Assembly (NCBI GenBank): GCA_013397845.1
Contig: VZTG01005243.1
Coordinates: forward strand, 370,229-434,228
Length of the DNA: 64,000 nucleotides
Direction: 5' to 3'
Source of the DNA: Melanocharis versteri
Taxonomy: Eukaryota > Chordata > Aves > Passeriformes > Melanocharitidae
In this document: piece after piece, positions 36,989 through 51,100 of the stretch
How the letters are laid out: each line of letters begins with the position of its first letter
How positions within the stretch are numbered: the first letter of the stretch is position 1
Made by a program: the position numbers and the translations under genes
The notes under the pieces: model-generated
What the model was told of the DNA's origin: nothing
The model's input: the letters and a program-made list of their open reading frames with translations, nothing else
The model's database searches: none

Positions 36989-39900
36989 CTGCCATGCCAT
37001 GGTTGTCAGGTGTCACCAAGCCCTTTTCTTCCTCTGCTTTTTCAGGCTTCCACCACTGGGTAAGAGCACTTGCGTGTTTTGTCTTCACTCCAGCACCTGA
37101 GAGTGTGCACATCACTCAACTGCTCGTCCAGATGTTATTTCAGCTCTTTAGCAACCACTGCAGTCAGATACAGAACTGAAGTCCCAAGGCTTAGATCTGG
37201 ATTCACATTTAGACAAAACAAAAGAGCTCCACTGCCTAATTCAAAGCCAGTCTGGATTCATATTCAAACTTCCCTAAAGGTCAGGCAGATTTGAAACCAT
37301 TACTGCTACCAAATCCACTTACCCATAAAGAAAGACCATTTAGAGCAGGAGTATTATTCTACATTTTCTGGACTTTTACAGCTATCAAATGCAGTATAAG
37401 TCAGCCGTAAGCTGTGTACTTAATTTTTATCAATTGTGCATCACTTCCACGTTTTTTCTGCTGTCTTTCCAGAAGGGGAGGTAAAACGGGCCTGATATGA
37501 TAGAAATTAGCTGCATGACCTGTAGTAAGATACATCCAGCTACAGCTTGAAGAGACTGCATAGAAAACACAGAACAGCTGAACTGCAAGTGGACCCACTT
37601 TATCTGGGTATCAGAGCCAGAGAGCAGAGCCCTGGCTTTGCTGTAAGTTTGTAGAATTATAAAATACAGCATGGTTATAGACCACGGGCTAAGTACCTGC
37701 TTGCTGAGTGGGATGGTAGGAGAAACTTATCAACAGTCTCCCAATCTCAACCTGTAAGTACAGCTCAAAGTCTCTCCTTGAAGGCCTGATCTTTGCAATC
37801 AAATCAAGCAGTGTTAAGTGGGCAGCAGGACTGGAAGTTACTGTGGCAACAGAGACCAAAACCAGAGCCTGTAGGTAGTAGTTTGCTCACCCATGACAAT
37901 TTTCTACAGCATCTTCCTGGTGCCTGAGTTCCTCCTTACAGGAATGAAACCTCTCTGACAGGCACCCCTGATTTCTTCATTAGAAAAAATAAATAAATAA
38001 ACAAACAGACAAAAAACCAAACAAAACTAAAATCAGCATTATCCATTCAGAAAATCCAGTAGGCTTAAGGGTGAATGAGTTAGAGCATCCCAATTTTTCC
38101 CGAGATGCTCTCCTAGAAGGCACATCATGACGGTTAATGTAAAAGGAGAACCTGACTGAAGGGAAATCATCCAAAAGTCTGAGTATTGTTGACAGACCCT
38201 TTAAGGGAACTGCAGTAACACAGGAGCTACAAGACTCATATCATCCAAACTGTCAGCACCTCTCCTCCTCACAATATTTTTGTCACCCATCATATAATCC
38301 ATTTGGACTTAAACCCTCACGATACAAGACTTGCTTGGTTCTCTCCTAACAGACTCATTGGATATCAGAAGAGCAAGTTCTTCTAATTCTGTTCCAACAA
38401 GTGGCTCTACAAAGCATGTGTGAGGAGGTAAAAAAACACCCTATCAAACCATGAAGAAATCTCTGTGTTTCCTGAAGTGCACCTGCAACTAAAATGTCCA
38501 TTGCAATCTCAATGAGACAAGGAGAGATGCTCTGATAAAGAATCCTGGAGTGCTCCAGGGAGAAAAACAACAACCTGCCTACATAGGTCGCCAGCAAGTG
38601 ATGGACTTCAACAGAAAAGTCATTAACATCCCCAGTGACTGTCTCTGCTCATTAGTATAAGCTGCATTAAGGGGAGCAGAGCTGTAGGGAAGTCGCAGAG
38701 ATTAACTAAAAATAGTCAAAGAGCCAGGGAGGCACACTCCTGCTCTAAACTCTTTATGAAACTTAAAATAAAACCACCCCCAGTGACTGGGTGACCCGTG
38801 TGTGAAGCAATTCAGCAGCTCGCTATTACTAGGGAGGATGAACTCTGGTAAACACACCGTAACTTTCACATGCCACTGGGGTTCAGCCACAGACTGGAGG
38901 GGGCCAGCTGGGGGAAAGACTCTTGTCTCTTCCAGCCCAACATATACAAAGGAAAATCTGTTTATTTAGAGAATCATTCATTGGTTTCAGTGGGGAGGGA
39001 GGTTAGAGCATTATTTGTGATTCTCTAAGACCACTTGCTTTTAATTCACTGCCTAATCCTCAGGAGGCATGTAAACCAGACATTTTTTTTACATCTAAAT
39101 AAAAGAAGCCATTCAATTACATTCAGGCTGTGTTGAAAACAAATTGGAATGGTACGAATGAGCAAAGACTGCCAAATAAAGGAAACCTCTTCCAAGTGCA
39201 AGGCTACCAGTTAAACACAGCTCAGAGAGCAGCTAAAGCCCACTCTTACAGGTGCCTCCCCTGGTTCTCCACGTGCCATGCACCAGAAAAGCACATCTGT
39301 GTTGTAGATGTTTGCGTGGATTACAATGTGTTCAATGAGTACAAACACATTGTATTTGCAGTAAGACAGGGGGATCACGTCCAAGCCCAGCACAGTGATC
39401 AGCTAACAGCATCTGCTGGATTAAAATTCATCAGACCAAATATAAGGCAAGAGATAATTAAATATATGTAAAAAATTATAGTACTCGATTATATTACTGG
39501 GCGTTTACACAGATAACAAGACTAAGCAGAGTTACAGATAATGATTAAACATCTTCTGAATACATTTTAAAGGTCACGTTCAGGGCTTATGCCAGGCTTT
39601 GAAGCATAAGAAATCAAAATGGGCCAGCAATAAGGTATAATGGGGAGGGATCATATCCTACACAACTACTTCTTGTGAAGGACACTGCCAGCAACAAGGA
39701 AAGAGGAGAGACAATGCAGTGGCAATGGAATTAATATGTCAATAGCAACAAAAATCATCAGGAAATGACATGCATAGTCAGATCCTCACCTTTCCCCATC
39801 TCACTGGCTCATGCATCCATATATAACTTTCTTCCTACTACAGCCACAAGCAAAACTTCATACCTTATCACCTCTTTAAACCTCTTTGATCTGTGTTTAA

Positions 39901-41552
39901 AGGGGGAAATTTAGGAGAACAGCACCAGAGAGAAAATTTTTCTTGCCACAGACCACAGCTACTGGTCCTCTCAAAGCCCAGACTGCTGCCTCCACTGCTG
40001 CAGTCAGAACGTGTCACCACGAGCCAGGGGCCACATGCTTGCCTTCTGCACGAGAATGACAGCTTTGCCCATTCCTTCTGTTTGGTCTTTATCACCCTGC
40101 ACAGGATAAGCATGGGTCTCGTCAAGAAGCGCTTGACAACACAGAGTATCTTATCAACAGGCAGAGCTCAGCATGGAGAAAGGGCTGGTAGGAAAACAAG
40201 AATGGGAATTGGGAATAAGCCCCCAGACTCTTCATTTCTACATGTGGCCCTGCATGCTGAGTCCATGCTGAGGAGGGATGGCTCTCTTCTAGTCACCCTG
40301 GAAAATGAGAAACCTGGACTGGCAAACAAGGGTTTGGGTACCACAAAACTCAAACCTTCCCTGCAATGGGTTTGATTCTGCACATTTCAATCACTTCGCC
40401 AACGCAGCACTATTGTGGCTTCCAGCCAAACTCTGCTCTCTCTTACACCATTGTAAAAATTAAAAGAACAAACTCCATTAAAGTCAATAAGCCGCAGTGA
40501 GATGAGATGCCTGTGTTTCAGAAATGAGCCAAAGTTATGCCTGTGCAACCCAGAGCAGAACCGTTCCTCATCCAGCAGCAAGCCCAGTGGTGCACAGCTC
40601 CCAGTGTTCCTCAGAGTTTCCCAGGCAGCTCTAAATTCAACATCCCCATTATTATCTCCTTGGTCATTTCAACTCAATCCGAAAATCAGCCACGCTTCAG
40701 CACAGGGAACAGCTGAGACCCCAACGTGTGCCTCGAAAACTGAGCAGAGACTTTTATGCTCATAAAATCCCTTCCAAATCAAATGGGAGATTAAAATTCC
40801 TTGGGATGCATGCAGGCCTGAAACTTTAAAAGTGTAAGGGCAAACCCTCTTAGAAGAAGGTATTTCTACACTGCTGACAAAAAGGATTTTCCACCAGGAT
40901 TTACAGATAGTTATATTCATTTGAATTATTCCCTCAACATAAAACTCCTGTGCTGATATTTTTGTCTGCATCTCACAAAAATAGGAAAAGACTACACAGA
41001 CAAATTGTATTCTTAATATGTGGTTTCCAAAACATGCTAAATCCCTAAAACTGAGCTCAAATTACATAGGCGAGGATGAGGTTTTCAGATAAACATAGCC
41101 ACACGCTCTAAGCAACACCAGGAAAGGAAAGAAAATACAATGATATCATGGTCCCAGCTCTGGTTCCTACATTCCCCCTCGTCTCCTCCTCCACCTCTGC
41201 CCTGAATTAGCCCCCCTCCAATTATCGTGGTAGGAAACTATGGGCGGCAGACAGCCCTTAGTCATTGGAGAAGTCCTTTTTCCACTGTGAACTTTTGTGC
41301 TTTTATCTTTAGCTCTCACAAGCCTCAGGTTGACCCCTGGGCATGTTCTCTTCCCCCGGGAGGTTTTGGGGTAGCCCTGGGAGGTCCCAAGTGCTGCTGA
41401 TCTCTGGCAGAGAAGGATTAACCCTCACAACGTGCAAGTTTGGGAGACGGTTCTGCAAAGCCTGGGTGTGCTGAGTGAAGGAAACATCACTGAATGGGGA
41501 GTAAAATCTCCCAAGCTCTCAAAGCATCCCAAAGTCCTTCATGCTTCTTTGT
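36989..41552. other. Intron segment between the solo LTR and the CR1 tail
   Basis: Unique-looking sequence with the A-rich stretch at 37984. The largest frames are 113 codons (39130-39471) and 160 codons (39893-40375), with no recognisable domain. Nothing else is seen. Confidence 0.45.
37984..38032. repeat. A-rich (AAAT)n/(AAAC)n stretch
   Basis: AAAAAATAAATAAATAAACA is followed by A-rich sequence with scattered C. It could be a decayed retrotransposon tail, but no element is recognised to its left. Confidence 0.65.
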
Positions 41553-41670
41553 AGGCTGGATTGGGCTTGGAGCAACCTGGTCCAGTGGAGAGTGTCCCTG
41601 CCCATAGCAGGGTGTCAGGCTGGATGATCTTTAAGGTCCCTTCCAACCCAAACCACTCTGTGATTCTATG
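41553..41670 (+). mobile_element. CR1 LINE 3' terminus
   Basis: Diagnostic CR1 tail words are present in order: GGCTGGATTGGGCTTGGAGC, AACCTGGTCCAGTGG, GTGTCCCTGCCCATAGCAGG, CTGGATGATCTTTAAGGTCC, CTTCCAACCCAAACC, and TGTGATTCTATG. The TGATTCTATG at 41660-41669 is the element's 3' terminal unit. It is severely 5'-truncated and relatively little diverged, so it is one of the younger repeats here. Confidence 0.95.
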
Positions 41671-43775
41671 TTACCTGAGGGTGGCATGAACCACAGAGGA
41701 CAGAGACCCACTGCACTGTGCTCACACATGCAACAAGAGATGGAGCACCCATGCAGGAAAAGCTGGTCTTTGCCAACTCCTCAGGACAGGAGATCATCCC
41801 TGTAACACATCTGTATTCCCATTGCTGCAGGTAACTTCTGCAGTCAACCCACAGCACGTGAGGACAGAGGTGGAGGACACCTCTCAGCCAGGACTTGGAT
41901 GAACGTGTCTTTCAGACTCAAACCCACCTAAAAACCCTAAGGGGGAGGGTGTGACATGAAAAAGCAGATCTCTGAACACCCAGGGTGAAAGAGCAGGTTG
42001 AAAGGCCAAACTCCGATTCCTGTAGTTTACATGGTCAAGAGGAACCCCGACCAAATTCACTGATCACGGCTTCAGTTTTAGGTTATTTCCCTCCCAGGGT
42101 TCCCCACAGAGACCTTCCTTTCTGTCTGGAAATTTTGTCTCAGTGCCAGAAGAGAGAGCTGGCCACTTGTGCAAGAATTTTGGGACATACAAAACCTCAG
42201 AAATCCTGGTCAGAATGAACTCCAAGCATGCAGCTCACATGCATTCATGAAAAAAAGCCAACATTGTACAATTTCATCCAGCACATGAAATCCCAGCTTC
42301 AGACAAGTGTAGTAAATCCATCATATCCCAAGTGCAGTGGATATTCTTGGCACAGCAGATAGCGTGTGCACACACATCCCAAATTGAAATAGCAGTGCTT
42401 TAACTTGTTATATTTGGTGTGTTCCAGGGAGAGGACAGAGGGGTTCTGAGCTGTAGCCATCTCTCTTCATTTACTGGGTTGTAAAGTGAATTTTTATTTC
42501 TATCATTGTTTCTCCTTTTGCAGAACATGTCATTCTAGGATCATTAAAAATATGGGGACAGTCTGTGTCACAGCTTCTTAATTCATACCCAATAGACTGG
42601 ATTTTTTTGAATAAAGATTTTACAGTGAAAACCATGTGAATCCACCTAATTTCTCTTCTTCCCCAGCCAGCTACTGAAACAAACAAAAAAAATGATGCAA
42701 AGACAATTTACTTTTTTTTCCCCAAAGCAATCAATTTAATCTGCTTTGAAGAAAAGATTAATTAAACTGAGCCTAGAGCCAGATCCAGATGAACCAGATC
42801 TGACTTCTCAGCACAGGCACCGGAGCAAAGTTGTCCTGGGGTCAGGCGTCACAGCTGCTCCCAGCGCTGTGGCCAGTGCACAAAGCCTTCACTCCGAGAA
42901 GATAATTCAGATAATTCAATCTCCACTGCTGCCAGCCAGGCTGGAAATGAAAACCTTGGAAAGCCAGCACACTTGTGGTTGCCTACAGCCGGGCGAGGCC
43001 ATGGCCCTTCCAGGGGCTGCCTCCTGCTCGAGGGGATCCACATGGCAAAGCAGAGCCGAGGGCTGGCCCCTGACCCCTGGCAGCTCAGCTCGGCTGTGAG
43101 GGGAAGAAATACAAAGTATGGCAAGAGGGATAGTGAAAATCTCTCAGTTAGTGCTTTTATAAAGACTGACACGCAGGAGGTACCACTTGATCCCGTCCTC
43201 CTCCCACATCGCTCACTAACTTCAGGAGACTCAGGAGCAGGCTGGATTCTGCAGCCTCCAATCCCATCACCTCTGCAAGAACAGCGTGTCTCTTCAAGCC
43301 TGTCTCATTAAATGTTACAGAAGCTTCAGCAGATTCACTCCACCAACCGCCTCTTCTTTGAACTTTGCCATTGCAAATTCCCCAGGATACCCACTCTGAC
43401 ACTTGCATGGTGCAAATTCCCCAGAGTCAAAAGAAATTTTCCTACTCTGATGGGGGAGCCGAAGCTATGGGAAGTGCTCACCAGTTACTGCTGAATGTGG
43501 AAAACAACTCAATTTCTTTGTTTCAGCTGCTACTGCCTAAAGACAGACACATCTGAGCTGTCCCTAATCCCCAGCCCCACATTACGGGAATCAAATCTCC
43601 CCCCGGGGGGGGTGGCACCTTTGGGCCACGGAGAGAAGGAGCCTTGGATCCACAACCTCTGCTGCAGGGTTCAAACGCTGTGTAACAGCAAAACTTCTCC
43701 TCTGCTCTTTCAGAATCATTGTTTTTTCCTGTTGAAAGAGCAGGCTGAGCTGTGAAGTGACGAGTTTTTGCTCGT

Positions 43776-43900
43776 CTGGGGCACGGTGCATCTTTGCGGC
43801 GTTGCGCGGACAGACGGGAGATCTCCCGGCCGTGCCCCACGCCAGCTGGACACCGGCCAGCCCCGAACTGGAAACCATCTAACGGCACGCTCACAGCTTG
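43776..43900. promoter_or_regulatory. Compact CpG-dense patch inside intron 1
   Basis: About 15 CpG dinucleotides fall within roughly 130 bases, including TTGCGGCGTTGCGCGG and CCCGGCCGTGCC, in an intron that is otherwise CpG-poor. It contains a perfect 14-bp palindrome, CGGGAGATCTCCCG, at 43815-43828. A long pyrimidine tract begins about 75 bases to the right. Such patches may be alternative promoters, enhancers or unmethylated elements. The minus-strand frames crossing it (95-126 codons) show no recognised domain. No donor with coding support is seen. Confidence 0.45.
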
Positions 43901-43975
43901 CACAGCCCTGGAAACGAGGATGCTGACCAGTGCTTCTCACTTTTCTGTAATCCAAGAATGGTCAAGCTTCTGTCT

Positions 43976-44065
43976 ATTCTTTTTTTTTAATTATTTTTTT
44001 CTCTTCTTCCTCTTTTCCCTTTTTTCCCTCTTCCTCCCCCCTTCTAAGTTTTTTTTTTAAATTAT
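43976..44065. repeat. Pyrimidine-rich tract (plus strand)
   Basis: Long T runs are mixed with CTTCTTCC, TTTTCCC and CTTCCTCCCCCC blocks, broken by TTAATTA and TTTAAATTA. On the CAMK1D strand it is purine-rich. It is simple sequence, probably length-variable. Confidence 0.7.
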
Positions 44066-47000
44066 TTTGTTTTCACCTTTTTTCAGGTCACAAAACCATT
44101 TTGTGCAGAGATTTTCCTTTAAAACCACCTAAAAAGCATTTAAAACTCAGCCCATCCATCTATGACTCATACTTGCCCCACTCTCCTACTCCCCTCCAAT
44201 TTTATTTGGCTAGAGTTGGGGGATTTGAGGTTTGTTTTTCCAATTCTTGTGTGTTCTCACCCTCCGGCCCCCAACCCCACACAGCACAACACTGGTGCTG
44301 TGAGGCTTCATGCCAAAAAGGACAACAGTAACACAACTTCAAAGACAATGGGGCACCAGGTGATCAAAACTAGCCATTGCCCCTGTGCTTGACCATCATC
44401 TCACTGCACAGGCAGGAAGATTTTGCCAGCTGGAGGCGGGTTCAGAAAAAATGGGGCTGAGGCATGCCCAGCTATGGAGCTGGAGTTTCCATTTCCCACC
44501 CACCTACACTGCTGCCAACAACCCACATTTCCCTAAAGAACCACCCCTCCAAAGTCGTGCAGGGCCAGCTGAGTCTCTGATCTTGCTGGTTTTACCATCT
44601 GGAGGCAGAAAACAGGCTCTGCCATCACTCACTTACACAGGAGCATAAAAAATTCCTGGTTTTTGCGTAATGACCTAGAAGTAATTCCATGCAGAGTGGA
44701 CGCACTGATGTGAAATTGCAGGATTCAAATCACCTTTCAGTGTAAATACCAGCTGAGATAAAGAGTGGGCAAGTGCTTTAAAAGCTTATAACCAGTGTCC
44801 ATACAAAAAAAATATTTCACAAGTGCAAAGAGTAATGATGACGGCTCTTTTCAAGCAAAGATAGCTAATGTTTAGTTACTGTGGATGCTGCTTTTGCAGA
44901 ACCAGTGGATCACACGTGTTCCAGGTTACAAACCCAACATGAAATTCTCACAATGGAGCCCAAGTGGTACAAGTGAGGATGTTTTACTACCTTTTTGCAA
45001 GACCTCATTTTTAAACAACCAATATTAAAAGAATGTCTTATTTGTGCCAAAACCAGGGAGAGAAAACAGTGCCACCGCCACCTCAGAAGGCTGACAAAGG
45101 TTGTCTTAAGCTTCCAAAGATAATTTAGAATCTGGCAAATGAAGCCACAAGTGGAGAGAAGAAAATTAGACCCAAGCAAAATAATTTTGACTTTTGACGA
45201 CATTATTTAATGGAAGATCTTACATGCAGTAAAAGGACTGGATCCAACCAAGAAAGAAGAAGCTGCCCTACCCAACCCATCCCTGAGACCCAATTCTGCA
45301 TAAGCTAGACTGCCCCAACAAATGACAGTGAATTCCTAAATTTAGGCAAATGCACCCAACCCCTGTAGGGGCAGTGAATCCCACCCAGCCTCTTCACTGC
45401 CTCTAAAGGAAACAGTAATTTCTGGGAAACAGCAGTTCTTCTCACAATGTCTGCAGATCCTGCAATGCACAAGGTGAAGGGATAATGAGTCCTTTCTTTT
45501 ATTCCCTCCAGACTTCGAAAGACTGCCAAGTTTTATACTGTCCACATAAAGCACAGCCTCAGAGGAGAACAAACCCAAATTACACGCAAGAAATTGGTTT
45601 TGTTCAAGGCCCAAATTATTGTCTTGGGTTATTCTTTCTGCTACAGTCCTCCTTCCAGAAAAACTAAAGCTATCCAAAATAAAAAAAACAACACAATTCA
45701 TCTGCCTGTGATGGAGAAAGTTACTTTTCTGAGCACTCAGAGCTTATTTTAAAGGTTTGCTTGAATAAATAGGAACTATTAATAATATATTGAGTTTTCT
45801 TACTGCATTTTAAAGGGCATTTCATGAAGGCTGGCGTTCCCTCATTGCAGTTTTTATGGAATGGAGAAAAATATTTATGGTGCACTGACAGCGTGCTAAG
45901 CTAAATAGCTTTCTCCCTCTCACCCTGCCAAGATACTCCTGCAGGGATGTTTTACAAAGTGGCTTAGCAGGGCTCTAGCTGGTGCTGGTTGTGGTGGTGC
46001 TGGGTGGGTGCAGGACACCAAGGCCAGGACCTCACCAGCTGCAGCTGCTTCTGCCCAGATCAGGCTGCCCCATCCAGGTGGTGATTCCCATTGGCATCAG
46101 TGCCCCAGCAGGGCTGAGGTCTGATCCACAGCTCCCACCCTACTCAGTTGCAGCCAGTAGAGAGGTCTCCCTCCAAAAACCAAGGGCTTTTTTTGGCTGC
46201 TGCGATGAGCTCTGGGTGGGATTAGCAAACCTGGTCCTTTGCATTATGTAGAAATGTACAGAAATACAGAGGACAGGAACTCAGGAGAACCCTCCTTAGT
46301 CACCTTTCAGCAGTCCATACCTAGTAAAAAAGACATGAAGGGCTTAATATCTTGGCTCCTGCTGAAATCTCTTTGACTTCACACCTCTAATAAGACTTTA
46401 GAGTGAACACATGGCAGCATGAATGAGCAAAGTAATCACACACTAAAGAGGGCAAAGCTTTAATAAATGTTTTAGTGAACCATGAATTTCCCTAAGTCAC
46501 TAAGGAAAATTCACGTCAGGAAAATCTCTACACATTTAAAGTGCAGTCACTGCAAGCTTTGTTAGCAGAAGTGTCTTGTAAGAAGTATAAAGCTGCGCTA
46601 ATAAAATCTGAATGGAAATATCCAGATATTTGGATCATCTTATTCATGAAGACGCCAATGGTTTTCTAACACACTTTTTGAGAACCCACATGGTTTCTTG
46701 AGTACAGCTGCTCTCCTACCCACAGCCCAGCTAAGCATCCTTTTCCCTTAGGGCTTAGAGCAGCCACAGGTCGAACAGTGAGACCTACAGCTGTTCACCT
46801 TCCCTGCAAGTTTATGAGACATCTGATGGGACATCCATCATCTAGCCTGGTTCATCAAAGTGGAAAAAGACAGAGTGTTTTATCTTCCAACTATATAACT
46901 TTGCATAATAAAACTGTTTAGACTTGGAGATTTTTCTGATGAATGCCAAATGTTCTACAGCAGCAGCTTTCACCGGCAGATCTAAATCACACAGCTTAAA

Positions 47001-47944
47001 TGAAAGCCTGCTTGCCAATTTATGCATGAACTTTACTTTTTTCCAGAATCAGAGAAAAAACCTGAATGCACTGTGCCTACAAAAAGGCTTTTTAAAACAG
47101 TACTGCTGCAGTGACTGGAAACACAACTCTATTTCTCTTGCATCTCACAAGTACAATTTTTTTCCCCCAAGAAGATATGGAAATGAAGACATTCCTACAA
47201 TTGCTTTCACTGTTTTTTTGAAGGTGTTTCAAAAATCTTTATCACTTCAGTAGCCACTCACTGTGATGGCTTTAGTTACTGAACTGATTTTCAAGAGGCA
47301 CAAACACTGTGCGACATTAAAAAATTTAATTAGCAGATAACACATGGCTAATGCTACAGATGTGTCTTCAAGGCAAGACCACATTGTCTTATCACTGGAG
47401 AGCTCTTCAGGGCAGCACAAATCCTTATCCTGCTCTGCAAATCCCACTCTGTTGGCAGCGTGATGCTAAAACAGCTGCTATTTTCTGACTTCCACCTATA
47501 ACATGGACTGCACAGGAGGGGGAAACTGCCTCACAGCTTTACAGTTTCTTACAGTTGTCTCCCTAATGTCCATCCACTAATGAACCTACACTGGAAAACC
47601 CATCATTGGCTGGTGCTGAGAGCTGACAGACGTTTCTGGAAGGTCTTTCTGTTTTGCTGGGGTTCCCAGCACACTGAAAGACAGGATCAGTTTCAGAAAA
47701 CAAAATGCATTTCAGTTCAGTTTACTCTCTTGTTCCATTTCTATTGTTTTTGAGGTGGGGCTGTCCACCTCTTTTTGGAGTGGTATTTTTAGGAAAGGGA
47801 TCAGATTCTGGCTTTGTGTTCCCCACAAAGCATCATCTGCAAAACACGAGCATTGCAGCTGAGTTCCCAACATACTTGGATACAAGAGGGGAGATTCTTC
47901 CAGCATTACCGTGACAAAAACAACACCTTGCACAGTACATTCTG

Positions 47945-48150
47945 AACATCTCACGTAGCAAGCTTTAATGAGTTAGATCTCAAAGTGAGTTACAAAGTAG
48001 GTCAGGAACTGTTTGACAGATGGGGAAACCAGGCCAGTGAGGTGCTGCAACTTCTCCAAGGTCACAAAAAAAGGCCAGTGCCACAGTCAGAAACAAAACC
48101 CAAGTCTCCCAAATTGTTATCTAGTGCTCTTCAACCCAGTACACATCTCC
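47945..48150 (-). mobile_element. MIR-type SINE fragment, nearly full length
   Basis: The plus strand shows the antisense MIR order: TTAGATCTCAAAGTGAGTTA, TTTGACAGATGGGGAAACCA, CTTCTCCAAGGTCACAAAAA, AAACCCAAGTCTCCCAAATT, and TCTAGTGCTCTTCAACC. This is the strongest MIR copy here and it spans the CORE domain. Confidence 0.78.
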
Positions 48151-51100
48151 ACCATTAGTCCACATCATCTCCAAAGTTCACGACTTTACAAAGTCTGACC
48201 CCTGAGCATGGGAGCACCAGTCCTGCAGGTATCAACAGTGGAAGAACTGCAACAGCAGGGACACTGGGTCAAAGGAAGTGACTGGCAAAGTCAAAGGGGA
48301 ACCTGTGCTTTTGCCATTACTTTCATGTGAGCTCTAATACGCATGCACAGCCACGAAGGCTCTCCGTAATTAAGTTTTCACCCTAATCCTGCCCATGTGA
48401 AGCAAAGGCTGCTCCAGCTCAAGGACAGTCCAGCCCTGCTGGGACAAGTACTTCAGCCTGGTGACCCAGTTCTATTGAAACACCGAGCACATCCCTCTCC
48501 CTGTCTTCAGTGGTGTTTGGAGGACTCTCATTTCTCTGCATGACCCTGCTTCTCCCTGTCAGCACTGCCTGTATGAGGTGTGGAGAGGTAGAGGAGTCAT
48601 AAGCATCTCAAAATTGGATGACTGCTGTCTCATTGACATCAAAGGCCGACTCTCACTACTTTTATTGGGAGCAGAGTCGGGCCACTACAGATAAATCCCA
48701 ACCTATATAATTTTTGATGCTTGCCTGCACTTGTCATGAGCAGAGGCAGGGAGTGCCAGGAAACGGAATTTCTATTGCATTTCACAGTTCAGACACAGAC
48801 ACGGCAACCGCAATAAAATCCACCATAAATACTGATTCTACGTACTAAGAAGGACAGAGTGGAATATGGAGAGCTAAATCCAACAGGACAGTGGGCTACT
48901 CAAAAATAAGAATTGTTCTGGACTCTCAGGAGACAGCGCATATTTTTCTAGATGCACCCTCAGCAGCATTCTCATCTAGTGCATATCCAGTATTGCTTTT
49001 GCCACCAAAATCTTAATATCAGAACCCACCTAGTTATGTTAAAGGCTTACAAGAAGACTGTCAGCCTTACAGATATAGTAAGAGATGTGTTAACATCACT
49101 TATTAGACAGAGTTTTGTGTGAAGGCTTCAGGAAGATCTAGAAGTGTATTCTACATCCCTCCATGGTCAATGGGGAGACAAATATAAAGCCAAAGACTCC
49201 TTTTCTCCCAGTCTACAACTTCTGATATATTTGCAGACACACCAACAATGCATTAAGAGGACAGAGAGCCCAATTTTTGCCCAAAATATATTTTTTGTAA
49301 TAAACTGTATTAATCTAGATACTAAATTATGTAGGTATTAGGTTGCCCAGTGTCCCAACTCTGATCTCATTTATTTCAGAAAAAAAAATGGACATAGTAC
49401 CTTGCTGACATTCTGCTATTTGTCCTGATAGACCATGATGCACACAAGTATTCAGCATGAGCCACAGCAGAAACAGATGCCAGCAGATGGTATTATCCTG
49501 AACAAAATCAATTAAGGACATTTACAATATGTCAAAAGTGCAGCTACAAAAACAAAGTGCAGACCTGTACATCTGTTTCTCAATGAAGCCATGAGTATTT
49601 GACAGTTAGCCAACAAACCACAATCTAAACACTACAGCAACACCAATAATAGATAAGGAAATACCAGACATATTCAGATTCTTCAACAGTCACCACAAAA
49701 TAAAAGATGTTGAGCAGAAACTGAATAACTGGCTACTAGAAGTCCATATGTCACGCATTAATGTAGCAAAAATATAAGCATATGAGTTTTCAGTATCACA
49801 GATTTTGTAAGGACGTGATTTGCTCAAAAATTAATGGAGTCACATGGCAATGATAAGTTACAAAATACTATTATCTTTCATAGCACAATCCTCTGGTGTA
49901 TTTAAAAGGCTTCTTGGAACCCTGTCACCTTGACTGAAATAAAAAGAAAAGCACTCACAATTCCCTAAAAGTTGTTATGACATCTCTGTTGAGAACCTGG
50001 TGAAAATACAAGAGGCATGATAAGATACACAGCCAGGTATGTCAATGGCATCTCGTAGACTATATAAAACACAAAAGGGCTGAGGGAATTCAGGAGTTAT
50101 TTGTGCAGGGAAAAAAACCTATGAACTCCCCATAGAGAAGACAAGAGGTGAAAACTTTTCATAGGGGGGAAAAATTATCTCCTTTGTGCCACAGTTCAAA
50201 GTATTGAGGACTCATTTATGGAAGCAAAGGGTAAGACCAGTGAACACCTGCTGCTGAAGATGGCACTTAGTGTCCACTGTGACAGTTGTTATCAGTGCTT
50301 GCTGCAGATTTCCACCACAACAAACAGGGATGGGACCATCCCAGTCACAGTCTGCTGCAACACAGTGAAAGCTCTGGTATTGAAATAGGCGCTGGTATCA
50401 ACTCCATGTACAACGGTTGTTATTTAGCTCCTGGGGAACTCATGCCAAATTGCTCCTACATTAGCTGCCAAATGAATAAAATATTCAGAAATATTTACAT
50501 TAAGTGTTAATAAGGGCCGAGGGATGGGTTTCCTAAAGGACTCTGGAAAAATACAGTGTTAGCTGTGAAAAACATACTTACACTGTACATCAGAGCAATG
50601 CATCATTCATTTTTACTAAGGCCCAGATGACAACCTCATTAGACCAGAGATGGATTAAAGACAAATGATCTGGTGAATAATGTCACTATGGGCCATGTAG
50701 CACTGCATCCAAGCAGTACCACTGAAAACAGATGACTGGGTAGGGATTGTAAGGATGAAAAACATAAGGCTTTAGAATGGCATTCCTGGGGTGGGGAGAG
50801 GGGGAGAACAAAAAAAAAAAAAAAAGTGCTGCCTATTTACATTTAATCTGCTTCGTAAATTGATTTTTGTCATGTTACCTGTCAAACCACTGAACAAACT
50901 GAGTAATTGCTTAAGCAGCACTGATAGAGATGTGACAGATTATTCAAGCATTGTGATTCTTTGTTCTCATATATCTCATTAAGAAATGATGATTGGTTCC
51001 ATTTACAGCTCTTAAGTTGAATTCACCAACCACTGACACACGAACTCAACCTGGCATCTACTAATTTTTTATTGTTCTCAGACAGAAATTGTTCCTGGCA

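Larger units (their letters stand above)
41671..47944. other. Intron segment around the CpG-dense patch
   Basis: It contains the CpG patch at 43776-43900 and the pyrimidine tract. The stretch at 42770-43900 is GC-richer than its surroundings and has open frames on both strands up to 126 codons, none recognised. The remainder is ordinary intron. Confidence 0.45.
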
